From Kribbella sp. VKM Ac-2568 (GTDB lineage: Bacteria > Actinomycetota > Actinomycetes > Propionibacteriales > Kribbellaceae): 64,000 bases of DNA. This document shows positions 49,911 through 58,564 of the stretch, piece after piece. The DNA is taken from positions 186,001 through 250,000 of the forward strand of contig NZ_SLVF01000010.1 in assembly GCF_004345365.1 (NCBI RefSeq), read 5' to 3'. Numbering within the stretch: position 1 is the first letter of the stretch; each line of letters opens with the position of its first letter. A model generated the notes under the pieces. The model did no database searches. It was given only the letters and a program-made list of their open reading frames with translations, and had not been told where the DNA came from. Made by a program: the position numbers and the translations under genes.

Positions 49911-50590
49911 CCGACCTCCCCGGCGACAACCCGCCCGGCCCGGGCGGGTCTGCCGACGCGGGCGGCTCGGCCGGCGGTGCCGTCGGTGGTTCGGCGGGTG
50001 CGGCCGGCGGGGCGGGTTCGGCGCCGGCGGGTTCGCCGTACGAACCGGAGGAGCTGGTGCAGCAGGACGGGATGGGCGTGCCCGACCCGTTCCTGCGGCT
50101 CTGGACCCCGCACCGGATGGCGTACATCGCCGGGGAGAACAAGCCGACCAGCACGTCGTCGGGTGACGACTGCCCGTTCTGCCGGATTCCGAGCCTGCCC
50201 GACGCCGACGGCCTGATCGTCCACCGCGGCCCGGCGGCGTACGCGGTACTGAACCTGTACCCGTACAACCCCGGCCACCTGATGGTCGTCCCGTACCGCC
50301 ACGTCGCCGACTACACCGACCTCACCCCCGAGGAAGTCTCCGACGTAGCCAGCCTCACCCAGCAGGCCATGCAGGCAGTCCGCATCGCCTCAGCGGCCCA
50401 CGGCTTCAACATCGGCATGAACCAGGGCGAAATAGCCGGCGCAGGCATAGCCGCCCACCTCCACCAACACGTAGTCCCACGCTGGGGCGGCGACACCAAC
50501 TTCATGCCAGTAGTAGCCCAAACCAAAGTCCTCCCCCAACTCCTGACAGACACCCGAGCCCTCCTATCCAAATCCTGGCCAACCCCCTGA
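49907..50590 (+). CDS. HIT family protein (Ap4A phosphorylase-like)
   Basis: A 227-residue nucleotide phosphorylase/hydrolase. The histidine triad is AAHLHQHVVPRWGGDTNF and the zinc-type start is DDCPFCRIPSL. YPYNPGHLMVVPYRHVADY is the other conserved block. The N-terminal 45 residues are Gly/Pro-rich. The same gene follows thrS and precedes pgsA in mycobacteria, where the homologue is a diadenosine tetraphosphate phosphorylase. ATG 49907 overlaps the thrS stop. Here the expected pgsA neighbour is displaced by 2.2 kb. Confidence 0.93.
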   Translation: MTDLPGDNPPGPGGSADAGGSAGGAVGGSAGAAGGAGSAPAGSPYEPEELVQQDGMGVPDPFLRLWTPHRMAYIAGENKPTSTSSGDDCPFCRIPSLPDADGLIVHRGPAAYAVLNLYPYNPGHLMVVPYRHVADYTDLTPEEVSDVASLTQQAMQAVRIASAAHGFNIGMNQGEIAGAGIAAHLHQHVVPRWGGDTNFMPVVAQTKVLPQLLTDTRALLSKSWPTP

Positions 50591-50703
50591 CCGAAGCCAC
50601 CAACGGAGGCCCGAGCGGCGGCGAGTTGCCGGGGGCACCAGTTGGGGCTCAGCCGGTCGCTACCTCGACAACTGCTGCGGTCGTTCGTGGCTTCTTCAGG
50701 CAG

Positions 50704-51357
50704 CTAGACGCGGGGGCTGATGCGGGGTTTCTGGGCGGTGCGTTGCCAGATGTCGTGCCAGTGGGTGCCGGCTTGGGTGCTGAGGCCGGTTGGCAGGGGA
50801 GCGGCCGGGCCGCGGGGGTCGACACCGCAGGCTGTGCAGTAGGCGTCGACCGGCCGGGGAGTTCCGCAGACGGCGCAGGTCGGTTGGGGTTGCGGGTTGG
50901 AGAGATTGGCGTCGACCAGGCGGTGGAGCACGGTGACCAACCGCTCCTCGGGATGACGCTGCGGATCGGGGCAGTAGGCAAGCGTCTGCTCGGTGAGCCA
51001 ACGGTCGGCAAGAGTTGGTTGCCGTTGGCCCGCAGCCTTTTCCCGCCGACGACGAGCGGCGAACGTCGCCTGAAGAAGACGCCAGTGCTGCCGGGCTTCC
51101 TCGAGCTCATCGATCGCACGGATCAGAGACTCAGGATCCTCGGAAAGTTGCTGCGGCACCCCAGCCCTCACGGTCAGGTGATGCCAGGTGGCGCGAAACC
51201 CGTACAACGGGAAATGAAGCGAGCATTCCCGCAGCGCCCAGAAGCGAATGACAGGGTCCTCCGCACTGTCACGCACTCGTCTCGCGGCCGCTGGAAAGCT
51301 GCTCACAATCGCAATGTAGCGTGCAAACTCCCGTTTCCACCTCCCCTGAACACCCAC
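50704..51357 (-). CDS. Hypothetical protein with C-terminal zinc ribbon
   Basis: A roughly 217-residue protein of no recognised family. The first 100 residues are helical and charged (LIRAIDELEEARQHWRLLQA, then RRRREKAAGQR). A zinc-ribbon-like CAVCGTPRPVDAYCTACG lies near residue 170. The start is uncertain: GTG 51357 or TTG 51369, both without a clear ribosome site. It is one of two minus-strand genes inserted between the HIT gene and pgsA. Confidence 0.55.
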   Translation of the reverse strand: MGVQGRWKREFARYIAIVSSFPAAARRVRDSAEDPVIRFWALRECSLHFPLYGFRATWHHLTVRAGVPQQLSEDPESLIRAIDELEEARQHWRLLQATFAARRRREKAAGQRQPTLADRWLTEQTLAYCPDPQRHPEERLVTVLHRLVDANLSNPQPQPTCAVCGTPRPVDAYCTACGVDPRGPAAPLPTGLSTQAGTHWHDIWQRTAQKPRISPRV

Positions 51358-51391
51358 TGATTTGATCAAACCCCGCGTTCGGCCCCGACTC

Positions 51392-51409
51392 AGGCCCGTC
51401 GACGGGCCT
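51392..51409. terminator. Perfect palindrome downstream of the lipoprotein gene
   Basis: AGGCCCGTCGACGGGCCT is an 18-base perfect palindrome 50 bases past the lipoprotein stop, followed on the plus strand by TTTGATGAAG. It is a plausible terminator although the loop would be minimal. Several TTTGATGAA copies surround it. Confidence 0.45.
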
Positions 51410-51458
51410 TTGATGAAGCGGCCGGTCCGTCGGCGGGCCCCTTTGATGAAGCGGCGGG

Positions 51459-52448
51459 CTATTTGATGAACAGGGGAAGCATCGGTTCGACGATGTCCAG
51501 CAGGGTTTCCATCGGGACTACGCGGGCCGGGTTGGTCAGACCTGTCACGCGGACTACTCGACGGCCCTTGCGGAAGACGAGTTCACCCTGGTCGGGGAGG
51601 TAGTAGCCGGGGCTGCCGATCGGTGCCGGCTTGGCCGCGGGAGACTGCTTCGCCTCCGGGATGGTGTCCGTGTGGAAGGACTCGACGATCGAGACGGTCG
51701 CGTCGAAGGTCCCCCAGATGCAGGTCAGCGCCCCGTTCACCCGGTAGTCCCGCCGCAGTTGCACAAGCGCCCCGACGAACCGCTCGGCCGCCGAGTTGGA
51801 CAGCTGGCACGCCGCGTCAGACTGCCGCGAGTTGCGCACAGCCCTCGGTACGACGTCGCGCACGGCCCGGCTGATCGCGACGGCCTTGATCCGGTCGATG
51901 CCATCGGGATAGCCGAGGTTGATGCCGCCCGCCGAGCTGACCCGGACGACCCGGTCGCCCACCGGGAACACGACGCGCGAAGTACTGAGCCTTGCTTCGG
52001 GGCCGAGTTCGGGGAGGAGCTCGATCTGGCCGGAACCGGCGATCAGCCGATCCAGGGAGTCGGGCTGTCTGGGGAGTGCGGTGACTCCGACAACGACCGG
52101 GCGATCGTCGAGGACCAACGTGCACAGGTCGAGCACGGGCAGGCCGCCGTCGCTCCAGGAGTTCGGCTTGGCCGTGACGGTGAACCCGAGTTCCTTGCTC
52201 AGCCTTTCCGTCACCAGCGAACACACCTGCGGCCCGGGCGCTCCGGCGGTACCGTCCAGCCCTTCCGCCTGAGGAGGCGCCACCGCGGTAGGCATCACCG
52301 CGGGCGGCGCAGGCGGCGTCGGCCGAGCCTCGTTCGCCTTCCGAGCCACCGAACACCCCGCCACCAACGAAATCACCACCACCCCACCGACCACGGCCCG
52401 AAACCCCGCGCGTGCCCGCTCGAGGAGGGGCGGACGTCCAGCACTCAT
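51459..52448 (-). CDS. Predicted lipoprotein of unknown function
   Basis: A 329-residue secreted lipoprotein. After MSAGRPPLLERARAG a hydrophobic stretch (VVGGVVVISLVAG) leads to the lipobox LVAGC, then a Pro/Ala linker. The mature part has two similar halves, each with a Cys pair (VCSLVTERL ... LDLCTLVL; ACQLSNSAAERF ... ALTCIWG), an arrangement like DUF3558-type actinobacterial lipoproteins. ATG 52448 is chosen because it sets the signal at the N-terminus; the frame extends upstream through repetitive DNA. Function unknown. Confidence 0.8.
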   Translation of the reverse strand: MSAGRPPLLERARAGFRAVVGGVVVISLVAGCSVARKANEARPTPPAPPAVMPTAVAPPQAEGLDGTAGAPGPQVCSLVTERLSKELGFTVTAKPNSWSDGGLPVLDLCTLVLDDRPVVVGVTALPRQPDSLDRLIAGSGQIELLPELGPEARLSTSRVVFPVGDRVVRVSSAGGINLGYPDGIDRIKAVAISRAVRDVVPRAVRNSRQSDAACQLSNSAAERFVGALVQLRRDYRVNGALTCIWGTFDATVSIVESFHTDTIPEAKQSPAAKPAPIGSPGYYLPDQGELVFRKGRRVVRVTGLTNPARVVPMETLLDIVEPMLPLFIK

Positions 52449-52834
52449 CAACTGCTGCTGGTTGGGGCTCACCAGGCGTTGCGAGCGGCGCCGGCCACTG
52501 GAATCCGCCGGTTGGTGAGTGGTGGCGGTCCGGAGGATCAGCCGACGGACATCGCTGGAGGTAGTCCGGCGGTGGGTGGCGGGCGTGATCAGGCGGTGAA
52601 GGGTGGCGGGGAGGTTCGCTAGCGCGGCGAGGTGGTGGAGGGTGGTCCGGAGATGGGCTAGTGCGGCGAGGTGGGGGTGGAGGGTGGTCCGGGGGGTGGT
52701 CATTGGACCTCCCTTCGGCGGTGGGGGAGACCGGATCGGTGAGGCCATGGTGCGGCACCGGCGGGGGCACGCGGAACCCTTCCGGGTGGCGCTGTCACCC
52801 GATGGTGATCCGGCTGGACTACGATCGCGTCGCC
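52449..52834. other. Repeat-rich gap before pgsA
   Basis: This gene-free stretch is rich in GGTGG/GGTCCGG motifs. Open frames on both strands through it are low-complexity and look spurious. The pgsA promoter should lie in its right half, but I find no clear hexamers. Confidence 0.5.
52618..52697 (+). repeat. Two tandem ~39-bp copies within the gap before pgsA
   Basis: GCTAGCGCGGCGAGGTGG and GCTAGTGCGGCGAGGTGG each lead into GGAGGGTGGTCCGG, starting at 52618 and 52657. More distant variants continue to the left. Confidence 0.75.
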
Positions 52835-53632
52835 ATGCTTAACAGATTCCGGCAGTTCTGGACCAAGGTGATCTCGCCGATCGCCAACCTCCTGCTCAGG
52901 CTCGGTGTGAGCGCCGACGCCGTCACGCTGGTCGGCACCATCGGCGTCTGCGCCGGTGCGTTGATCTTCTTCCCACGCGGCCACATCTGGCTCGGCGTGG
53001 TCGTGATCACGTGCTTCGTCTTCTCCGACCTGATCGACGGCTACATGGCCCGCACCTCGGGCACGTCGTCGAAGTGGGGCTCCTACCTGGACTCCACCCT
53101 GGACCGCCTCGGCGACGGCGCGATCTTCGGCGGCCTCGTCCTGTACTACGCGGGCAGCGCGGGCGACACCCCGTGGATGGCGGCCGTCACGCTGTGGGCG
53201 CTGGTGATGGGCGCGACCACGTCGTACGCGCGGGCGAAGGCCGAGAGCCTCGGCCTGCAGGCGAGCGGCGGTATCGCGGAACGCTCGGACCGGCTGGTAT
53301 CGGTGCTGGTCATCGGGTTCTTCTCCGACGTGCTGAACCTCCCGATCCTGCTGGAGATCGTGCTCTGCGCGCTCGCCGTCGCCAGCACCATCACGGTCGT
53401 CCAGCGCACCCTCTCCGTCCGCAAGCAGGTCCTCGCCGACCCCGCCAACGCCGGCCTCACCCCGCCGACCACCCCAGGTACGGCGACCCCGGGCGCGGCG
53501 ACCCCGCCGACCTCGGAAACCCCGGGAACGGGTACGGCCGGCACAGGCACGACCGGCACGGGCACAACCGGGACCAGTACGACCGGGCCGGACTCCCAGG
53601 GCGGGGCTGACGTGCCGCCCGCGACGTCCTGA
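52835..53632 (+). CDS. pgsA: CDP-alcohol phosphatidyltransferase (phosphatidylinositol phosphate synthase)
   Basis: A 265-residue membrane enzyme with about five or six spans. The CDP-alcohol motif is complete: D-x2-D-G-x2-A-R-x8-G-x3-D-x3-D in DLIDGYMARTSGTSSKWG followed by SYLDSTLDR. By synteny with mycobacterial pgsA1 (next to the HIT, acyltransferase and pimA genes) it most likely joins CDP-diacylglycerol to inositol phosphate. The C-terminal 45 residues are a Thr/Gly/Pro tail with TGTTGTGTTGT repeats. ATG 52835 is chosen; ATG 52802 is possible. Confidence 0.9.
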   Translation: MLNRFRQFWTKVISPIANLLLRLGVSADAVTLVGTIGVCAGALIFFPRGHIWLGVVVITCFVFSDLIDGYMARTSGTSSKWGSYLDSTLDRLGDGAIFGGLVLYYAGSAGDTPWMAAVTLWALVMGATTSYARAKAESLGLQASGGIAERSDRLVSVLVIGFFSDVLNLPILLEIVLCALAVASTITVVQRTLSVRKQVLADPANAGLTPPTTPGTATPGAATPPTSETPGTGTAGTGTTGTGTTGTSTTGPDSQGGADVPPATS

Positions 53633-53635
53633 GTC

Positions 53636-54502
53636 GTGGAGGGTCTGCGGCAGCGGGCGGTTGATCTGGCGTTCGCGGGCGCCTGGGCGCTGGTACGGCG
53701 GTTGCCGGAGCGGGTGGTCACCTGGATCTTCCAGCACGCGGCCGACTTCGTAGCACGGCGCGACGGGCGGGGGGTACAACGCCTGCGCTCCAATCTGGCG
53801 GTGGTCCGCCCGACAGCCAGCCCTGCCGAGCTCGACGCGCTGACGCGAGCGGGACTGCGGTCGTACCTGCGCTACTGGCAGGAGGCGTTCCGGCTGCCCG
53901 AGTGGGACGACGAGCGCATCGTCGGCCGGGTGCGGACGGTCAACGAGGAGGTACTCCGCGACGCCCACCGCGCCGGCAAGGGAGTGATCTGCGCCCTCCC
54001 ACACCTGGCGAACTACGACCACGCGGGCGCCTGGGCGGGCCGGACCGGGATGCCGGTGTCGACCGTGGCGGAGCGACTGCGCCCCGAATCCTTGTTCGAC
54101 CGATTCGTGGCCTACCGTGCGAAACTCGGCATGGAGGTGCTTCCACTCACCGGAAGCGACGAGCACGTGTTCGGAGTACTGGCGGAGCGGCTCCGCGCGG
54201 GCGGATTCGTCTGCCTGGTCGCGGACCGGGATCTGTCGGAGCGAGGAGTGCCGGTGAAGTTCTTCGACCGGCACTCGCGGATGCCGGCCGGCCCCGCGGC
54301 TCTCAGCGTCCGCACTGGAGCGCCGCTGATCCCCGCGACGCTGCACTACGACGGTCCCGAGCTGGTGATCACGTTCCATCAGCCGATCGACCGGGCCGGG
54401 GGACCGGCGCAGATGACGCAGCGCTGCGCCGACGCCTTCGCCCAGGGCATCGCGGAACACCCGCAGGACTGGCACATGCTGCAGCGAATCTTCCTGGACT
54501 GA
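53636..54502 (+). CDS. Phosphatidylinositol mannoside acyltransferase (LpxL/HtrB family)
   Basis: A 288-residue membrane-associated acyltransferase. The catalytic H-x4-D motif is in CALPHLANYDHAGAW (near residue 120). VCLVADRDLSERGVPVKFFD is the second conserved block of the LpxL/PatA family. Between pgsA and pimA, it corresponds to mycobacterial PatA (Rv2611c type), which acylates the mannose of PIM. GTG 53636 starts three bases after the pgsA stop; its own stop overlaps the pimA start by one base (TGATG). Confidence 0.9.
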   Translation: MEGLRQRAVDLAFAGAWALVRRLPERVVTWIFQHAADFVARRDGRGVQRLRSNLAVVRPTASPAELDALTRAGLRSYLRYWQEAFRLPEWDDERIVGRVRTVNEEVLRDAHRAGKGVICALPHLANYDHAGAWAGRTGMPVSTVAERLRPESLFDRFVAYRAKLGMEVLPLTGSDEHVFGVLAERLRAGGFVCLVADRDLSERGVPVKFFDRHSRMPAGPAALSVRTGAPLIPATLHYDGPELVITFHQPIDRAGGPAQMTQRCADAFAQGIAEHPQDWHMLQRIFLD

Positions 54503-55596
54503 TGAAGATCGGCTTGGTCTGCCCGTACTCGCTGGGCACCCCCGGCGGGGTCCAGAACCACGTCCGCGACCTCGCCGAGGCGCTCCTGGCCCGCGGCCAC
54601 CAGGTCTCGGTCCTTGCCCCGGTCGACGACAACGAGGCCCCGCCGTACGTCGTCTCTGCGGGTCACGCCGTCGGGGTTCCCTACAACGGCTCGGTGGCCC
54701 GGGTGACGTTCGGGCCGCGTACGGCGGCTCGGGTGAGATCGTGGCTGGCGGACGGCGCCTTCGACGTGGTCCACGTGCACGAGCCGATGACCCCGAGTGC
54801 CTCGATCATCGCGCTGTGGGCGGGTGATGGGCCTTTCGTGGCGACCTTCCATACCTGGCAGGTCCGCTCGCGGGCGATGAGCGCCGCGGCCGGTCTCCTG
54901 CGCCCCGCGCTCGAGAAGCTCGACGCGCGCATCGCCGTCTCGGAGAACGCGCGCTCGATGATGGTCCAGCACATCGGCGGCGAAGCCGTGGTGATCCCGA
55001 ACGGCCTCTACACGAAGCGCTTCGCCGGCCGGATCCGTCCGGACTGGCAGGGCAGCGACGGCACGATCAGCTTCCTCGGCCGGATGGACGAGCCGCGCAA
55101 GGGCCTCGGCGTACTGCTCTCCGCCGTGCCGCGACTGGTGGCCGAAAGGCCTGGCCTGAAGGTGCTCGTGGCAGGCACCGGTCAAGCGGACGACGTACGC
55201 CGGTCGTTGCCCTCGTCGTGCCGGGACAACGTGCTGTTCCTGGGCGAGATCGATGACGCGGCGCGGGCGGACATGCTCACCGGTTCGGACGTGTACGTCG
55301 CGCCGCATCTGGGCGGCGAGAGCTTCGGCATCGTGCTGCTTGAAGCGATGGCCGCGGGCGCCCCGGTGCTCGCGAGCGACCTGGCAGCGTTCCGACAGGT
55401 GCTCGACGGTGGGCGGCTGGGGGAACTCTTCGAGCCCGGCAACGCGACGGCACTCGCTGACCAAGCTCTGCGGCTTCTCGGCTCGATCGACGAGCGCGAC
55501 AAACTGCGTGCGACAGGGCTCAGCGCAGTACTGCGGTATGACTGGGACGCGCTGATCGACGAGATCCTGGCGGTTTACGACCTGGTCGCACGCTGA
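54502..55596 (+). CDS. pimA: GDP-mannose-dependent phosphatidylinositol mannosyltransferase
   Basis: A 364-residue GT4 glycosyltransferase of the GT-B fold. The N-terminal motif is SLGTPGGVQNHVRDLAEAL. His118 of PimA has a counterpart in ATFHTWQVRS. The donor-binding E-x7-E motif is ESFGIVLLEAMAAG. It adds the first mannose to phosphatidylinositol at the cytoplasmic face. Family and position right after the acyltransferase make the assignment strong. The gene ends the lipid operon; the next gene is convergent. Confidence 0.93.
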   Translation: MKIGLVCPYSLGTPGGVQNHVRDLAEALLARGHQVSVLAPVDDNEAPPYVVSAGHAVGVPYNGSVARVTFGPRTAARVRSWLADGAFDVVHVHEPMTPSASIIALWAGDGPFVATFHTWQVRSRAMSAAAGLLRPALEKLDARIAVSENARSMMVQHIGGEAVVIPNGLYTKRFAGRIRPDWQGSDGTISFLGRMDEPRKGLGVLLSAVPRLVAERPGLKVLVAGTGQADDVRRSLPSSCRDNVLFLGEIDDAARADMLTGSDVYVAPHLGGESFGIVLLEAMAAGAPVLASDLAAFRQVLDGGRLGELFEPGNATALADQALRLLGSIDERDKLRATGLSAVLRYDWDALIDEILAVYDLVAR

Positions 55597-55599
55597 GAC

Positions 55600-55833
55600 T
55601 CAGGTCTGCGAGCGGAAGGCGTCGAGGAGGGCTGTGCGGGTGGTTGGGGAGATGGAGTCGGCCGGAAGCCCCTCGAGGGCCTGCACTGTCTGGCGGACCT
55701 GGTCGAGGTAGCGGTCGCAGCCGTCGCACAGCGCGAGGTGGTCGATGAAGCGCTGCTCGGCGTCGGGGCCGAGGTCGCCCTCGAGGAAGGACGTCACCTG
55801 CTCGACGAACTGCTGGCAGTCGAGATCGTTCAC
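55600..55833 (-). CDS. Zinc-binding anti-sigma factor (ZAS/zf-HC2)
   Basis: A 77-residue protein with the anti-sigma zinc motif: DCQQFVEQVTSFLEG, then H-x3-C-x2-C in HLALCDGC. It likely binds the ECF sigma factor encoded just upstream and releases it when the Cys ligands are oxidised, as RsrA does for SigR; redox sensing is inference. No membrane span. GTG 55833 overlaps the sigma stop by four bases. Confidence 0.9.
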   Translation of the reverse strand: MNDLDCQQFVEQVTSFLEGDLGPDAEQRFIDHLALCDGCDRYLDQVRQTVQALEGLPADSISPTTRTALLDAFRSQT

Positions 55834-56459
55834 GGGGTCGCCTCCTGGGTGTAGTACTCCTCCAGTTTGCCTCGGACGAACGCCCGGGCGCGGTGCAGCA
55901 GCACCCGCTGGTTCGCCGCCGAGATTTCGAGCAGCTCGCAGACCTCCTCGGCCGCGTAGCCCTCGACGTCGCGCAGCGTGATCACCAGTCGCTGCCGATC
56001 GGGCAGAGCAGCGAGCGCCTCGGCCAGCAACGCCCGTACCTCGGTGCCGAGCAGGCCTTGCTCCGGGTTCGGCCAGGCCGGCGGGAACTCCCACCAGTGA
56101 CCGGAATACGGCTCACCCGCCGGGCGGAACCGGGCCGGGTCCACCGTCGGCCCGGTGTCGTCCACGCTGCTCAGCGGTACGACGCGATGCTCGCGGGTGC
56201 CCCGGCGCTTGGCGGTGTTCGTGAGGATCCGGTAGACCCAGGTCTTCAGCGAGGACCGTCCCTCGAACCGCCCGATGCCCTCGATCACCGCCAGCCAGGT
56301 CTCCTGGACCACCTCGGCGGCGGACTCCTCGGTCGACACGAACGACCTCGCCAGCCGCAGCATGCCGCCGGACCAGCTGTCCAGGAGCAGCGCGAACGCG
56401 GTCTCGTCACCCTGCCGCAGCCGAGGGTTGAGCACCTCGTCCGGCGGGAGCCCCTCCAT
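55830..56459 (-). CDS. ECF RNA polymerase sigma factor
   Basis: A 209-residue sigma factor. Region 2 is AFALLLDSWSGGMLRLARSF and SAAEVVQETWLAVIEGIGRF, with RSSLKTWVYRILTNTAKRRG. Region 4 is LAALPDRQRLVITLRDVEGY and AAEEVCELLEISAANQRVLL. Between them is an unusual Trp-rich linker (GHWWEFPPAWPNPEQ), known in one ECF group with zinc anti-sigma factors. ATG 56459 is the best start. Coupled to the anti-sigma gene. Confidence 0.93.
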   Translation of the reverse strand: MEGLPPDEVLNPRLRQGDETAFALLLDSWSGGMLRLARSFVSTEESAAEVVQETWLAVIEGIGRFEGRSSLKTWVYRILTNTAKRRGTREHRVVPLSSVDDTGPTVDPARFRPAGEPYSGHWWEFPPAWPNPEQGLLGTEVRALLAEALAALPDRQRLVITLRDVEGYAAEEVCELLEISAANQRVLLHRARAFVRGKLEEYYTQEATP

Positions 56460-56551
56460 CGGCTCAGAGTAGTCACGGAGCGGGCCGTGCGCCGTACATG
56501 CGCGCAGTCCTTCACTGCCGGTACGCCGGGTCGGCACGAGCAGGCCGATCG

Positions 56552-57871
56552 TCATTTCCGGACCGGGCGGAGGACGACCCACAGCAGCGCGGCTCCGGCG
56601 AGAGCGGTGGCGGCGGTGATCATCCAGCCGGAGACATAGACGCCGGACTGCTTGCTCACGGCACCGAAACCCAGCGCGAACGGCAGGAACAGCATCCACG
56701 ACACCGCGCTGATCCCGGAGGCGACGCCCGTCCGGATCGTCGAAGGCACCGCGTCGTGCATCAGCTTGCTGACATGGATCCCGGCGACCAGGACGAGCAG
56801 AGTGAGCAGGATCATCGCGATCGTCACCACCAGCAGGTTGTGGCTGGTGGTCAGCGTGAAGCAGGCGCCGAGCATCACGATCACGACGACCACGACGGTG
56901 ATCGGCCGGTCCAGCCGGAGCCGACCGGCGAGGAGTCCGCCGAGACCGAGCGTCGAGACCAGGCCGGCCCAGAACGGTCCGTAGAGCACCGCGGACGCAG
57001 ACAGCGCGATCAGCCAGAGCGGCCCGAACTCGAAGACCGCCTGGACGATCATCGCGGACATGATCGAGGCGGCCGCGATCGGGATCAGCCGGCCGCGGTG
57101 CACAATCGCGCCGTACGTGGTCCTGAGGTGTTCCCACAGCGGAGAGCGCTCACTCGTTTCGTGCAAGCGCGGCTCGCGGAAGCGGCTGAGGACAATCAGC
57201 GAGACCACGATGAACGGCACGGTCAGGAAGTAGGTCAGGCGGGTCGACGTCGCGCCGGCGATCCAGCCGCCGGCCAACGCGCTGAGGACCAGGGCGACCG
57301 CCTCGATCGAGCGAACGCGACCGATCTGGCGCTCGTACGCGTCACTGCCGCCGGACTCCTCGAGCACAGTGTCGTAGACGATCGCCTCGACAGTGCCGGA
57401 GTACATCGCGAAGTAGATACCGAGGATCAATGCGGCCGCGATGTAGGTGATGACGTTGTGGCTGAAGCCGCCGATCAGGACGCTGACGAGCATCGCGAGA
57501 CAGGCGGTCATCAGCACGGCGCGCCTCGACCAGCGATCCGCCAGCACGCCGGAGACGACCTCGACGAGCGGTACCACGGCGGCGTACGCGGCGGCCATGA
57601 TGCCGATGGTGGCGGCGTCGAAGCCGATCTCGGTCATGAACAGCTTCTCGATCGGCACCCAGAAGCCGACCCCCTGCAGGAAGATCCCCACTTGCAGCGG
57701 CAACAACCGCCGCCCCAGCGCCGGCCGTACTCCGGCCGGCAGCTGGTGCCCGTTCCCGGTACCGCGAGCGTCGGTCTCGGGCCTGAGATCCGTCGCGCAG
57801 GTGGGCTTGGCGGCCGGGACAGCCGCGGTGGCGGGCTGCTCGCTGGCGGGTGCGGCTGTAGCGTTCGGCAT
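56552..57871 (-). CDS. MFS transporter
   Basis: A 439-residue major facilitator protein of 12 predicted spans. The N-terminus is Ala/Pro-rich and about 50 residues long. Spans begin at PLQVGIFLQGVGFWVPIEKL. The motif A loop is SGVLADRWSRRAVLMTACLA. FAMYSGTVEAIVYDTVLEE in span 4 is typical of a group of uncharacterised actinobacterial MFS proteins. Substrate unknown. It is upstream of the ECF sigma gene on the same strand, with a 92-base gap, and may be separately transcribed. Confidence 0.88.
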   Translation of the reverse strand: MPNATAAPASEQPATAAVPAAKPTCATDLRPETDARGTGNGHQLPAGVRPALGRRLLPLQVGIFLQGVGFWVPIEKLFMTEIGFDAATIGIMAAAYAAVVPLVEVVSGVLADRWSRRAVLMTACLAMLVSVLIGGFSHNVITYIAAALILGIYFAMYSGTVEAIVYDTVLEESGGSDAYERQIGRVRSIEAVALVLSALAGGWIAGATSTRLTYFLTVPFIVVSLIVLSRFREPRLHETSERSPLWEHLRTTYGAIVHRGRLIPIAAASIMSAMIVQAVFEFGPLWLIALSASAVLYGPFWAGLVSTLGLGGLLAGRLRLDRPITVVVVVIVMLGACFTLTTSHNLLVVTIAMILLTLLVLVAGIHVSKLMHDAVPSTIRTGVASGISAVSWMLFLPFALGFGAVSKQSGVYVSGWMITAATALAGAALLWVVLRPVRK

Positions 57872-58003
57872 GATAACCCCAGGTGCTCTCGGCGAAATCC
57901 TTCCGCCCCTGCAGTGTCACGAGCCCCCGCGGCGTTACACCGCCAGGCTCACTCCGGCGCTCCGATCACTCTCGCGGTTCGGTCGTTTCGGCGACGCGCG
58001 CGA

Positions 58004-58408
58004 TCAGCGGAGTTCGGCCGCGGTGGCCGTGATGGCGTCGGCGTCGCCCGAGGTGGGGTGCCAGGGGAGTTGGAGCGGGTCGTCCTTGTAGCGGGGGATG
58101 ACATGCAGGTGGGTGTGGAAGACGCTCTGCCAGGCGTCGGCGCCGATGCAGCTGAGCAGGTTCGCGCCGTCGGCATCCAAGCGCTCGATCACGCGGCCGA
58201 CCAGGGACTGGGCCAGCAGGGTCGCGGCGATGAGATCCTCGGGAGCGCTCTCCCGCAGATCCGTCGCGTGCTCGCGGGGAACCACCAGCAGATGTCCACG
58301 GGTGGCCGGATTGATGTCCATGAAGGCGATCGCCCGCTCGTTCGAGGCGACCTGCTCCGACGGAATGGCCCCGGCCACGATCCCGCAGAACAGACAGTTT
58401 TCACTCAT
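58004..58408 (-). CDS. HIT family nucleotide hydrolase (Hint-like)
   Basis: A 134-residue histidine-triad protein: CLFCGIVAGAIPSEQV at the N-terminus, GHLLVVPREHATDL and the triad FHTHLHVIPRYKDD. Such proteins hydrolyse nucleoside phosphoramidates or dinucleoside polyphosphates. It is smaller than the thrS-linked HIT protein and more Hint-like. ATG 58408; divergent from the membrane-TPR-AAA operon. Confidence 0.92.
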   Translation of the reverse strand: MSENCLFCGIVAGAIPSEQVASNERAIAFMDINPATRGHLLVVPREHATDLRESAPEDLIAATLLAQSLVGRVIERLDADGANLLSCIGADAWQSVFHTHLHVIPRYKDDPLQLPWHPTSGDADAITATAAELR

Positions 58409-58529
58409 CGGGCCAGCCTAGTGGTGCGCCCTCCGGCGCCGATCCCATCCTTGCGTCCGCTGGGGAGCAGCCTCTGCTCAGAGACCTTCGGATCCCAGGT
58501 AGTGGGGGACAACGGGGTGGGGGCTGGCC

Positions 58530-58535
58530 TAAGAT
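58530..58535 (+). promoter_or_regulatory. -10 element before the membrane/TPR/AAA operon
   Basis: TAAGAT, a good -10 match, lies 30 bases upstream of the ATG at 58565, with GAGGGAG as the ribosome site in between. A matching -35 is not obvious. Confidence 0.4.
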
Positions 58536-58564
58536 GCGCGGGCCTGATCAATTGAGGGAGCCAC

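Noticed and set aside
52449..52748. N-terminal extension of the lipoprotein gene
   Set aside because: It reads through tandem repeats with low-complexity His/Leu/Thr content and would bury the signal peptide.
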